Part shown: positions 38,059 through 47,422 of the stretch, piece after piece
Layout: every line of letters begins with the position of its first letter
Numbering within the stretch: position 1 is the stretch's first letter
The notes under the pieces: generated by a model
Seen by the model: the letters and a program-made list of their open reading frames with translations, nothing else
Told to the model about the DNA's origin: nothing
Databases searched by the model: none
Assembly (NCBI GenBank): GCA_023426125.1
Contig: JAFABI010000052.1
Location: forward strand, 1 to 64,000
Origin: Bacillota bacterium
Lineage (GTDB): Bacteria; Bacillota; Clostridia; Acetivibrionales; DTU013
Length of the DNA: 64,000 nt
Direction: 5' to 3'
Program-made: the position numbers and the translations under genes

Positions 38059-39023
38059 TTGAACGGAACATTAATAGCACCATTTATATGCTTATATATA
38101 AGGCTAAGAGCTCCAATTACTCCATTATTACCGCCCAGCTCAGAAATTGCCATATTTATGTCCCTTTTATAATGTCCAAAAAAAATACTGACCGTATCTT
38201 TTATAGGTTCCATCAATATTTCACCTGTGCCAATGACACCTCCACCAAGTATTACGGTGGAAATGTCAAGCAGCATTACCATATTTGCTATAGCTTTGCC
38301 GATTTGTGCCCCCGCCTGCGAAAACACTTCTATAGCTTCTTTTTCTCCTTTTAATGCTAAACTGACGACCTTATTCAAATCCAAAACTTCACATACCCTA
38401 TTATTGTTTTTCTTCTTAATTTCATTGTAATTTTTAAGTATGGCAGGCCCTGATGCCAATGCTTGAAGGCACCCCTTCATACCGCAGGTGCATATCATTT
38501 CATCATAGTCTGTCTTGACATGCCCTAATTCCCCAGCCCACCCATTGGATCCAATATAAAGTAAATTATTTAGAATCAATCCGCAGCCTATACCTGTACT
38601 GATTGTAATATAAGCCAAATTGGCACAACCTTTTCCGGCACCCAATAAATGTTCTCCAAGCACTCCGGCGTTTGCATCATCCTCCATCAAAACCGGTACA
38701 TTGAACCGCTCTGTCAGATAATTCTTTAATTGAAACCCATTCCATACTTTGTTGTTGGGCCATATGACAATACTGCCATTTGTCCTGTCGAAAAGCGCTG
38801 CTAATGATAAGCCTATTCCCCCCAATTTTTTGTTTTCCTTCATCTTTTCTTTGATAAAATCTGTTACTAATTCGCATATGTTTTCATCAACTTCAACCTT
38901 AGGGTTGCCTGACTTTTTGAATGCTATTTTTTTTACCTCGGAAATTCTATTAGCCGACCCATCATAAGAAGCAATTCTTACATTAGTGCCCCCGATATCC
39001 AACCCAAGAAAAAAGCTATCCAC
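38037..39023 (-). CDS. ROK family sugar kinase (RifN-like kanosamine kinase)
   Basis: 328 aa. The ATP-binding DIGGTNVRIA starts at residue 9, MEDDANAG is the sugar-binding region with the catalytic Asp, and GELGHVK plus the CTCGMKGCLQ zinc motif define the ROK family. In ansamycin clusters the ROK kinase RifN phosphorylates kanosamine at C6, the first committed step to aminoDAHP. That role is inferred here from the surrounding AHBA genes; glucokinase activity is the family default. The start is GTG 39023, supported by GGAGGGA eight bases upstream inside the remnant of the RifL-like gene, whose TAG overlaps the GTG. The 3' end overlaps the dehydroquinase gene. Confidence 0.9.
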   Translation of the reverse strand: MDSFFLGLDIGGTNVRIASYDGSANRISEVKKIAFKKSGNPKVEVDENICELVTDFIKEKMKENKKLGGIGLSLAALFDRTNGSIVIWPNNKVWNGFQLKNYLTERFNVPVLMEDDANAGVLGEHLLGAGKGCANLAYITISTGIGCGLILNNLLYIGSNGWAGELGHVKTDYDEMICTCGMKGCLQALASGPAILKNYNEIKKKNNNRVCEVLDLNKVVSLALKGEKEAIEVFSQAGAQIGKAIANMVMLLDISTVILGGGVIGTGEILMEPIKDTVSIFFGHYKRDINMAISELGGNNGVIGALSLIYKHINGAINVPFKCYRKGK

Positions 39024-39313
39024 GGTTCAATCCCTCCAAACGGATACCACCTGCTTCTTTATCTGTTTCCTTTTCACTATTATATAGCTTTTCTATCAGT
39101 GAAACCGTCCTTAAAGCATCTTCATCAGTAAGATAGCCCGTATTCCTTCCATTCAGTGCATCTACAAAATAATTAGCCATATTGTAAAAAGCTATCTATA
39201 TCAAATAAAGAATTTACTGAAACGCCTTGAATCAAACCAAATGAAGGGATATGCGCGTGCTCTGCAATCCAACCGCATCCGATAATTCCGATCTGAATAA
39301 TGCCATTTTTCAT
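39016..39313 (-). pseudogene. remnant of Gfo/Idh/MocA oxidoreductase (RifL-like), internal deletion
   Basis: The 298-base gap between the AMP ligase and the kinase holds both ends of an oxidoreductase gene. From ATG 39313 the first ~41 codons encode the start of a Gfo/Idh/MocA protein (IIQIGIIGCGWIAEHAHIPS, a dinucleotide-binding fold), but the frame ends at TAA 39173-39175. In another frame, from about 39195 down to TAG 39016-39018, runs the typical C-terminus of the same family (NYFVDALNG, LTDEDALRTVSLIEKLYNS). Normal members are about 350 aa; some 250 central codons are gone and the junction is out of frame. Between an aryl-AMP ligase and AHBA genes this is almost certainly the RifL position (UDP-glucose 3-oxidation). 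It cannot make an active enzyme. Confidence 0.85.
39031..39037 (-). promoter_or_regulatory. ribosome binding site deciding the GTG start of the ROK kinase
   Basis: The minus strand reads GGAGGGA, seven bases before GTG 39023. It lies inside the last codons of the broken oxidoreductase gene, so the kinase still has its signal despite that gene's loss. Confidence 0.65.
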
Positions 39314-39320
39314 TTTGCGG

Positions 39321-40706
39321 TTAACCTTTCATAAGCTCTTCGCGCTTGACTTTACCAAGATTATTTCTGGGGATGCTTTGCCTGAATTCAATAATAGAAG
39401 GTATTTTATATTCACTCAGCTTATTAACACAAAACCTCCGTATTTCATTTTCTTTAATACCTTGGGCAACAATTACAGCCTTTACACATTCTTCTCCATT
39501 CTTTTTTGTGCTTCCCACGACAATACACTCTTTGACTCCCGGAAAACTTAGTAAGACCTCCTCCACCTCCAATGGATTAACTTTTTTCCCGGCAATGTTA
39601 ATCAATATCTTTTTCCTGCCTTTTATATACAAGTAATTATCTTTGTCTTGAACTGCTAAATCGCCAGTAGCGAAAAACCCTTGTTTATCCAGAGAAAGCT
39701 TTTCATCTACGTAATATCCTTTAAGCATACCTTTGGATTTTACAAAAATTTCACCTACAACACCGGGTGCTATGCGTTCACCCTTATCATTGCACAGTTT
39801 GATCTTTACTCCATCCATAGGTCTGCCTATGGATGTATAAGGTAAAGGATCCAGTCTTGATATTATTCCACCTGTTTCAGTACTCCCATAATTACTTAAT
39901 AACGCTATACCATATCTTCTGAAAAAATTATCATATAATTCCTTAGTAATAGCCCCGGCACCCACAAGAGCGATCCTAAGCGATGATAAGTTAAAAACCT
40001 GTTCAGTACGTGTATTGCATAGCGCTTTAGCCATAATAGGGACAAATATAAGTATTGTTATTAGATTTGCCTGAACAATCTTCAATACTTTTCTGGGTAT
40101 AAAGTTATTTATGGTATATAGACATCCTCCTGAAACAAAAGCAGTTATTAAAGCTGCTCCCAAAGCATACGAATGATACAAGGGAGATGCACTGAGTATT
40201 TTATCATCACTACTGATCGAAAAGGTTCTTTTGAAGCTCTGTCCTTCATATATTAAACAATCCAGGGTCCGAATACATAATTTGGGAATCCCCGTCGTTC
40301 CGGAAGTCAAATGATAAATACCGGTTTTGCATCCTGCGGGTTTTTTAAAATCATCACTGCCATCTATATCTAAGCATCTTTGATCTTCGAGTAAATGATT
40401 TAAAAATATCTCCGCTTTTGTTAAATCAATAACCTTTTGTAATTCTCGCGGCGTGATACCGTTAGGAACCGGGATAACCCAACATTCTACAGAAAATAGG
40501 CTCAAAATTGCAATTACAAAATCCAATTGCCTTTGAACTTTTAAAATGACTTTTGTTCCTGTCGTGTATCCATACATTTGAAGTAATTTCTGATTATTTT
40601 TCAGACGCTGGTATAACTGTTTATAGTTTATAACCCTTTTATCATCTGCTAATGCAACTTTGCCTGGATCTGAAATAGAATATTTTTTTATGTTTTCAAA
40701 AAGCAT
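39321..40706 (-). CDS. aryl/acyl-AMP ligase loading a carrier protein
   Basis: About 461 aa, a stand-alone ANL adenylating enzyme. A3 motif LTSGTTGIPK near residue 138, ASPLYHSYALG in the substrate-binding helix (aryl-acid ligase style), NYGSTETGG, FATGDLA, the hinge IKGRKKILINIAG, and a C-terminal catalytic Lys in NNLGKVKRE. Unlike amino-acid A domains it lacks the SFD motif with the amine-binding Asp, so an acid without alpha-amine is expected; AHBA is the natural candidate given the genes that follow. It would charge the ACP encoded 28 bases upstream. I start it at ATG 40706 (GGGGAA upstream); an in-frame TTG at 40718 would overlap that site. Confidence 0.88.
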   Translation of the reverse strand: MLFENIKKYSISDPGKVALADDKRVINYKQLYQRLKNNQKLLQMYGYTTGTKVILKVQRQLDFVIAILSLFSVECWVIPVPNGITPRELQKVIDLTKAEIFLNHLLEDQRCLDIDGSDDFKKPAGCKTGIYHLTSGTTGIPKLCIRTLDCLIYEGQSFKRTFSISSDDKILSASPLYHSYALGAALITAFVSGGCLYTINNFIPRKVLKIVQANLITILIFVPIMAKALCNTRTEQVFNLSSLRIALVGAGAITKELYDNFFRRYGIALLSNYGSTETGGIISRLDPLPYTSIGRPMDGVKIKLCNDKGERIAPGVVGEIFVKSKGMLKGYYVDEKLSLDKQGFFATGDLAVQDKDNYLYIKGRKKILINIAGKKVNPLEVEEVLLSFPGVKECIVVGSTKKNGEECVKAVIVAQGIKENEIRRFCVNKLSEYKIPSIIEFRQSIPRNNLGKVKREELMKG

Positions 40707-40733
40707 ATCATTCCCCAATTAGAACTACAGGAT

Positions 40734-40994
40734 TTATTCCTTGCTCTGATTTAGTTTTTCCTTGACATACTGGATAAAATAATACAGGGTACCGATATTT
40801 TTAAATATAAGCATCTCATCATCAAATACAATGTTGAATTCCTCCTCCAGCATTGATACCAGCCTCATGTAAATTAGGGAATTAACGCCGATGGAAGATA
40901 ATTCATCATTCAAATTTATGTCATTAATATGCCATCTTGAATCTGTACATTCGACAATAATCTCCTTAACTCTTGTTTCTAGATTTTGAATCAT
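40734..40994 (-). CDS. free-standing acyl carrier protein (probable aryl carrier)
   Basis: 86 aa, acidic, with Ser39 in IGVNSLIY as the phosphopantetheine site. Length and helix pattern are those of a discrete ACP. It lies directly upstream of the AMP ligase gene, a classic arrangement for a ligase and its carrier, so it probably holds the activated aryl starter. A strong GGGAGG precedes ATG 40994 by about 9 bases. It follows the AT-KS-KR-ACP PKS gene by 50 bases. Confidence 0.92.
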   Translation of the reverse strand: MIQNLETRVKEIIVECTDSRWHINDINLNDELSSIGVNSLIYMRLVSMLEEEFNIVFDDEMLIFKNIGTLYYFIQYVKEKLNQSKE

Positions 40995-41044
40995 TATTTA
41001 ATCCTCCCTATTATTTGCATGTCATTAATAGACGTACTAAAAAA

Positions 41045-44000
41045 TTACTGGCATAATTCACCGGCTCTATGCTTCTCCATTTCTTGATTCAGCAATATGA
41101 ATAGCGCTTTATGGAAACTATATTCAAGGTCGTACATTTGATATAATTTGTCTAAACAAGTATTAAAAACTTCCTTGTTATTTTTAGTTCTATATATGCA
41201 TCCCGTAAGTTTTGCCCTAATAAACATCCAATGTTCGATTATTTTACTCAAATCCTTTAATATATATCTTTCCAATGGGAAAATATGTTGTATTCGATAA
41301 AATTCGCTCTCCCTTGCTATAATAATCCGATTCAGTCTGACGACAAATCTCTCCAACCCTTCACAATAAGCTTCGTTATCGTTTATGCTGTTTTTGAAAT
41401 CATCAGTAAATTTAGTGATTTGTTTTAATCCGGAGATTATTTCTTCCTGCTTTTCAAGCGCAAAAGAAGCATATTTAATTATCGTTTTTTGTATTACATC
41501 AATATAACCTGTATTCTGGGTGTCAGGAGAACCTAGATAAAATTCAAAATAACTTGGTAATTCTCTATTGGGCGTTATATTTAAAAAGCCTTCATAGCAT
41601 GTTTTTATTTCGGAGAAACCTATTGATCGCCTTTTATACGACAAACTATATCTGTCATCGTGTTCCATTATGTGAAATAATTGATTATACTCATCATATC
41701 CAAGAAATAACAAAGAATGAGGCAGATGGTACTTTTCGTAAACATCTTCCCGGATAGTTTCATAATAACTATCGACGAATACTACTACAGGCTTCACGTT
41801 GTCAATTGCCTTCTTTATATCACTAACAACATCAACACTTTTCAATTTTGTTTCCAATAATATCCCCATATCTTCGAATATTTTATATATGTCCATAACT
41901 TGTACATATTCAATATCAGATTCACCTTTATCTGAAATATTAAAACTATACTTAATTATATCTGAAAAAAGGAATGGGATAACGCTCTTTTTATAAGCCC
42001 GCACGATAGGCATAAATGCACTATAAAAGCAGTCTCCTTTAAAGAATACTTCATTAAAAGGTTCAAAATTCCCCTTTACAAATACAACGCCATTTTTATT
42101 TAATGTATTTTCAATATCCCCACCCTGTGATGAAGTATTATTTATCTCATTGCCGGAAAGGCCTTTCCCATCGATTATATATGATGCAAGTTTCTTTATC
42201 GTTGGATATCTGTTAATATCAGCGTATGTTATATTAATTCCTTCATTCTCCATTTCAACTTCCATTTTTACAGCAAGTATTGAATTCGCTCCCAATTCAA
42301 AAAAATTATCATTTACATTCAACTTATTATATCCCAATACCCTTCCCAAAACCTGAGCAATCATTCTTTCAATATCCGACACTTTGCCATTCCCATTTGA
42401 TTCTACCGTAACTTTGTTTATCATCTTTTTATCATGGCAAAAAACATTATCTACACTATTTTTATTATTGAATACAATTGATTCAAGTTCATTTGAAAAT
42501 TTGAAAGGTAAATATTCAATAATGTCATATGCCTCGCTTTGATTGTTGATCTCTCCAACAATTATTCTGTTATGTTTATCATTAATGGACCTGTCAAATA
42601 TCTCCAAGGCATATTTGGAATCCAATGCCTTGAAAATTTCAATACTAACATTTGATTTGCCCTCAGAAAATCCTATACCATTCCATGAAGGCCAATTAAT
42701 TGTCAGCGTTCTTTTACCCAATCTATTTCTATATGCTGCAAATGAATCCAGATATGCATTCGCTGCTGTATAAGCCCCTTTCCCCTTACCCCCGCATAAT
42801 GTTATAACCGAAGAAAACATGATGAAAAAATCCAAGTCATCATTTTGTGTTAAATTATGAAGGTTCTTTGTTCCATATACCTTTGAGAGCAATATATCAT
42901 CAAATTCATCTAAACTCTGTTCAGAAATGGTTCCACCGGTATTTACGCCTGCAATATGAATGATACCGTTTATTTTACCAAACTCAGATCTTATCTGGTC
43001 TAGTGTTTTACTTAAGGCTGCTTCTTCAGATACGTCAGCTGTGTATAATCCGATTGTTGATCCTGAACGTTTCATATCGTCTATCTTATTAAGTTTCTTT
43101 TGCAATTTGTCGTTTTCGTTTTTTTCATAAATATTTATCCTGTTTATCAAAGCCAAATTAACCTTATATTTTGATACAAGAAAACTACTTATTTCAAGAC
43201 CAATACCGCCTGTCCCCCCAGTTATTACATACGCTCCGTTTGCATTAAACTGCAGTTTGCCGGTTTTCCCTTCTGAAATATTGATCTTTTTTATATATTC
43301 AACATATCTATGTTTGTTGCGATATGCTACAAGGTAATCTTGGTAACCGGCTCTGATTTCCTTCACTATATTTTCGGCATCTGTTTTACCATCAATATCT
43401 ATAAAACGGCATTTCAATTCCGGGAATTCCCAAGTTACAGCCTTGCCAAGCCCAACAAGTGCAGCATTTTCCGGGACTATAATTTCTTCATTCTTCGTTA
43501 TTTCATAAAAAAACTCGGAGACTATAACAACATCCAACTTTCTTGCCAAATCTCCAATGCTCTTAATTAGGTTGAAAAAGCTGTATAAACCGCATTTTAG
43601 TCTCGATTTTAATTGACGCTCATCATTGATTTTATTATTATAGTGTAAAATTGAACGTAAATGTATTATTTGTTTAAGCTTATACAACTTGATATCATGA
43701 AAAAGATTTTGCAAATCTTCAATTGAGTCACTTATGTAGTACTCATTATTGCTTATTTTTCTAAAACACTCGCCAAAATTGACTTCAATTACCTCATTAT
43801 CGTACTCTTTTAACCTTTTTGCTATTTGTTTGCCTAATCCGTTTATATCATTTAAAAGAAGCGTCGTTCCGTTTTGAGGATTATTTGTGTTTTGAGTTAA
43901 TTCTTTCTCCTCCCAAAGCGCTGTACTGAACATATCATCAATATTAATTTCTATATCTTGATATAAATTATCGGCAATATTTAGCCAGTAACGTTTTTTT

Positions 44001-47000
44001 TCAAAAGCATATGTTGGTATATTCACTCTCTTTACAGCCAGACCACCATATAACAATTCCCAATTGACATTGCCGCCATTAACATAGAATCTGCACAATC
44101 CTTCCAGCATGTCAATATCCTTCATGGTATACTTATCCTTTTTGATATTTATTTCAGAAAACAGTATCTTTGAATTTACTTCCTTATCACCTTTTTTTTG
44201 AGGCTTACAAACATTATGAAAAAAATAAGTCAAATCTTTATTATCTTCATAGGAACTCATAAATGCTATTTTAGAAATCTTTTCTTTTAAATCCATTATA
44301 TCTTTAGCGATAATTGCAATCCTATGGCTATAATGACTTCTGCCGGTGTTTGCTGTAAAACATATGTTTCCAAGTTCATGATTCTCATCTGTGCAAATAT
44401 ATTTATGATACTCCAGGATTATCTGCTTTAAGGAGTTTTTACTCTCAGCAGATATGGTAAGAATTTGCAATCCCTCATCAATATGTGCATCCCCGTATCT
44501 ATTATAGCCCTCTGGAACCTCCTCAAGCACAACATGGCAGTTTGTTCCACTAATACCAAATGAATTAATTCCACATACCCTTTTCCCTTCCGTCTTCCAA
44601 TCTTTAAGGCTATCACTGATATAAACAGGAGATTTGTAAAAGCTTATCCTTTTATTTGGCCGGCTAAAGTGAATAGTACTGGGAATTTGTTTGTTTCCAA
44701 GAGCCATTACGACTTTAATAAGTCCAGCCAATCCTGCAACTGCGTTTAAGTGTCCAATATTGCTTTTAACAGAACCAACTGCGCAAAATTGTTTTTTCTT
44801 CGTATATCTCTCAAATGCTTTTTTAAGACCTAATATCTCTGTAGGGTCACCCAATTTGGTTGCTGTTCCGTGAGCTTCAACATAGGTTATTGTTTCAGGA
44901 TCTATTCCGGCATCTTCCCAGGCACTTACTATTACATTTTCCTGAGCGTTTACGTTTGGAGCTGTAATACCTAAAGAACAGCCGTCGTTATTAACCGCAC
45001 TGCCCTTTATAACAGCGTAAACACTATCTCTATCTGCTAAAGCTTTATCCAACGGCTTTAATAAAATAGAAGCAACTCCTTCACCTTCAATAGTTCCATC
45101 AGCACTATTATCAAATGCCCTGGTTTTACTGTCGCTTGATTCTACACCTATCTCATCCATATTATAAATTGGGATTTCTTCCAGAGTAACCCCCCCTACC
45201 ACTGCGTAATCGCAATCACCTTCTCTTAATGCTCTACAAGCAAGATGAACCGCTACGAGTGATGATGAACAAGCCGAATCTATTACAATGGAAGGCCCTG
45301 TCAAATTCAGATGATATGCGACTCTACTAGGAATCATTGCCGCACTGTTACCCGCATATGCAACCATTTTTAGAGAGGGATCAACGTCCTCTATCATTTT
45401 CCAGTACTTCTGCTTATAACTTCTGAATCCTACGTACACACCTGTTTTTGAACCATATAATTTTTCACCACCATAACCTGCATCTTCAATTGCACTTAGT
45501 GCAGTTTCAAAAAAAAGCCTTTGATTTGGATCCATTAATTTTGCTTCCTGAGGTGAAATCTTTAGATAATTAATATCAAACTTGTCTATTTCATCAAGAT
45601 ATGATCCTTTTTTATATTTTATATTTTCTCTATCAAATTTAATATGGTTCAGATAATTTTCAACATCGTGTTTCCTTGATGATGGAAGCTCGCCAATACA
45701 GTCCAATCCTTTTTTTATATTTTCCCAATATTCCTGTATGTTATTGGCTTTGGAAAATTTTGCACCCATCCCGATAATTGCAATGTCTTTCTTGGATATG
45801 CCGCACTTTTCAGTGTTGGTTTCTACTTTATTTACGTCAGCTTCCTTATCCCCATTTTTGGGCATAATGAAATCTTCGAGTAAAAAATGTGTGCGCGTTT
45901 CACTAAAAATCCTTTGGAATCTCTCGATTTGTTCTTTAGCCGGAACTTTCTTTGTTTCAAAAATCGCTTTAAGCAAGTGAATGGCTTGCTTCATTTGATC
46001 GATTGTAGGATCATTTCCGGAAACCTCAATTTCATTTTGAATTATTTCAATTTGTTCATAGTTATTAATAACACCCTGATAATACTCATTTTCGTCAAAG
46101 TTCCTATTTTCAGTGCTTACGGCCATTGCTAAACACATTGTGACTACTGTGCTTTTAGATAATTGCGGATTATCTTTCATATCGGGTCTTGTGTTTTCTG
46201 CTAATAACTTAAATAGATTTTCTCTATCTTTGTATTGTCCGAAAGAAACTCCTTTAAATCCATCGGTATTTTCTTTTAATAAATCAGTTAAAACTGACTT
46301 GGGTCCCATTTCTAATGCTAAGGTACATCCATTATAATAATATTCAATATATTCAATTGTTTTATTCCATTGCACAGAGTTGGTCATTTGAAGTACTAAA
46401 CCGTTTTTAATCTCTTCCGGATTCACGTACGGTCTTGCAAATACATTAGATATTACGGGAAAGCTAAAATTATTGAAACATATTTTCTTCAATTCCTGTT
46501 TTAAAAGTTCCGCTGCTTCGCTCATAATCCCGCAATGAAAAGGAGCACTTGTTAGCAATGGAGTGATTGCAGCCCCTTTTTCGGCGAATTTATTTTCCAA
46601 AGTATATACGGCATCTTTAAACCCGGATATAACAAATTGATTCGGTGAATTATAACAAGCAATATTAACCAATTCCTTAAACTCATTTAACTGTTTGCAT
46701 TCGTTCTCTACTGAAATTTTATCAATGCCATTAAAAACTGTCATAGCTCCTATTTCACTGTCAGATATTTGTTGAGCAAGCTTACCTCTATATTCAACAA
46801 TTTTTAGCGCATCTGAGAATTTCATAGCTCCACTGCATGTAAGGGCAGAATACTCTCCCAAGCTGTGCCCGGCCGATATGACAGGTAATATGCCGATTTC
46901 CTGGTTATACACTCTAAAAGTAGCTACACTTAGTGTTAATATGGAAATAAATATATTTGACAGCCAATTCAGTTCAATAACATTACCATCGAAGCAAAGC

Positions 47001-47137
47001 TTTTTCAAATCCATATCTAACAATTCGCTTGCTTCATCAAATGTTTTACTTGCTATATCAAATTCACTGCAGAGCTTTTTACCCATGCCGATATATTGCG
47101 AACCCTGTCCTGGAAATAATAAAGCTACTTTTTGCAT
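41045..47137 (-). CDS. polyketide synthase AT-KS-KR-ACP with C-terminal papain/BtrH-like domain (2030 aa)
   Basis: Residues 1-290 are a malonyltransferase (GQGSQ, GHSLGE with Ser92, PFHCGIM with His201), followed to ~430 by the same extension found on the two free ATs. KS about 447-870 (Cys623, HGTAT, NIGHLN). KR about 1060-1500 (GGTGGIG; FSSVIT and AYTAAN supply Ser and Tyr). ACP with Ser1619 in GANSI. From ~1690 a cysteine-hydrolase-like domain follows: Cys1703 in KGDCFYSA, His1807 in YHLPHSL, Asp1827 or 1828 in MEHDDR, then ~190 helical residues. AT at the N-terminus rather than between KS and KR is unusual and suggests fusion of a trans-AT to a module. In KS motif 2, HGTAT replaces HGTGT but the His is kept. 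The terminal domain may off-load the acyl chain to an amine or another carrier (inference). Confidence 0.92.
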   Translation of the reverse strand: MQKVALLFPGQGSQYIGMGKKLCSEFDIASKTFDEASELLDMDLKKLCFDGNVIELNWLSNIFISILTLSVATFRVYNQEIGILPVISAGHSLGEYSALTCSGAMKFSDALKIVEYRGKLAQQISDSEIGAMTVFNGIDKISVENECKQLNEFKELVNIACYNSPNQFVISGFKDAVYTLENKFAEKGAAITPLLTSAPFHCGIMSEAAELLKQELKKICFNNFSFPVISNVFARPYVNPEEIKNGLVLQMTNSVQWNKTIEYIEYYYNGCTLALEMGPKSVLTDLLKENTDGFKGVSFGQYKDRENLFKLLAENTRPDMKDNPQLSKSTVVTMCLAMAVSTENRNFDENEYYQGVINNYEQIEIIQNEIEVSGNDPTIDQMKQAIHLLKAIFETKKVPAKEQIERFQRIFSETRTHFLLEDFIMPKNGDKEADVNKVETNTEKCGISKKDIAIIGMGAKFSKANNIQEYWENIKKGLDCIGELPSSRKHDVENYLNHIKFDRENIKYKKGSYLDEIDKFDINYLKISPQEAKLMDPNQRLFFETALSAIEDAGYGGEKLYGSKTGVYVGFRSYKQKYWKMIEDVDPSLKMVAYAGNSAAMIPSRVAYHLNLTGPSIVIDSACSSSLVAVHLACRALREGDCDYAVVGGVTLEEIPIYNMDEIGVESSDSKTRAFDNSADGTIEGEGVASILLKPLDKALADRDSVYAVIKGSAVNNDGCSLGITAPNVNAQENVIVSAWEDAGIDPETITYVEAHGTATKLGDPTEILGLKKAFERYTKKKQFCAVGSVKSNIGHLNAVAGLAGLIKVVMALGNKQIPSTIHFSRPNKRISFYKSPVYISDSLKDWKTEGKRVCGINSFGISGTNCHVVLEEVPEGYNRYGDAHIDEGLQILTISAESKNSLKQIILEYHKYICTDENHELGNICFTANTGRSHYSHRIAIIAKDIMDLKEKISKIAFMSSYEDNKDLTYFFHNVCKPQKKGDKEVNSKILFSEINIKKDKYTMKDIDMLEGLCRFYVNGGNVNWELLYGGLAVKRVNIPTYAFEKKRYWLNIADNLYQDIEINIDDMFSTALWEEKELTQNTNNPQNGTTLLLNDINGLGKQIAKRLKEYDNEVIEVNFGECFRKISNNEYYISDSIEDLQNLFHDIKLYKLKQIIHLRSILHYNNKINDERQLKSRLKCGLYSFFNLIKSIGDLARKLDVVIVSEFFYEITKNEEIIVPENAALVGLGKAVTWEFPELKCRFIDIDGKTDAENIVKEIRAGYQDYLVAYRNKHRYVEYIKKINISEGKTGKLQFNANGAYVITGGTGGIGLEISSFLVSKYKVNLALINRINIYEKNENDKLQKKLNKIDDMKRSGSTIGLYTADVSEEAALSKTLDQIRSEFGKINGIIHIAGVNTGGTISEQSLDEFDDILLSKVYGTKNLHNLTQNDDLDFFIMFSSVITLCGGKGKGAYTAANAYLDSFAAYRNRLGKRTLTINWPSWNGIGFSEGKSNVSIEIFKALDSKYALEIFDRSINDKHNRIIVGEINNQSEAYDIIEYLPFKFSNELESIVFNNKNSVDNVFCHDKKMINKVTVESNGNGKVSDIERMIAQVLGRVLGYNKLNVNDNFFELGANSILAVKMEVEMENEGINITYADINRYPTIKKLASYIIDGKGLSGNEINNTSSQGGDIENTLNKNGVVFVKGNFEPFNEVFFKGDCFYSAFMPIVRAYKKSVIPFLFSDIIKYSFNISDKGESDIEYVQVMDIYKIFEDMGILLETKLKSVDVVSDIKKAIDNVKPVVVFVDSYYETIREDVYEKYHLPHSLLFLGYDEYNQLFHIMEHDDRYSLSYKRRSIGFSEIKTCYEGFLNITPNRELPSYFEFYLGSPDTQNTGYIDVIQKTIIKYASFALEKQEEIISGLKQITKFTDDFKNSINDNEAYCEGLERFVVRLNRIIIARESEFYRIQHIFPLERYILKDLSKIIEHWMFIRAKLTGCIYRTKNNKEVFNTCLDKLYQMYDLEYSFHKALFILLNQEMEKHRAGELCQ

Positions 47138-47152
47138 AAAGCACCTCTATAT

Positions 47153-47422
47153 TTAATCATTACATCCATTAAGACGGTTATTTACGGTTTTTTTGATAAA
47201 GTCCAGAAGGCATTGCATAGATCTAAAATTGTTGACATCAAAGTCTTCATCTTTAAATATAATGCAAAATGTGTTTTCGATATTGATAATTATATTTAGG
47301 ATACCTGCAGAATTTATACCATAATCTATGAGTTCTTTGTTTATATCAATTTCCAGTTCGTCCAATTCAGTTTCTATTTCTTCTTTTATAATGTTTCTAA
47401 GCTTTAGTTCCAGGTCTTGCAT
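47153..47422 (-). CDS. free-standing acyl carrier protein
   Basis: 89 aa, strongly acidic, with the attachment serine (Ser38) in YGINSAGI. As in the other two free ACPs, Asn precedes the serine. The start ATG 47422 overlaps the TGA of the aminotransferase gene (TGATG), so the two are translationally coupled and probably work on the same carrier-bound substrate. The NRPS A-PCP-C gene lies further upstream and the AT-KS-KR-ACP PKS gene begins 16 bases downstream. Confidence 0.9.
   Translation of the reverse strand: MQDLELKLRNIIKEEIETELDELEIDINKELIDYGINSAGILNIIINIENTFCIIFKDEDFDVNNFRSMQCLLDFIKKTVNNRLNGCND

Noticed and set aside
39016..39180. Small gene of 54 codons ending at 39016
   Set aside because: It has an ATG, but its translation is the C-terminus of a Gfo/Idh/MocA oxidoreductase, so it is the tail of the broken RifL-like gene, not an independent small protein.
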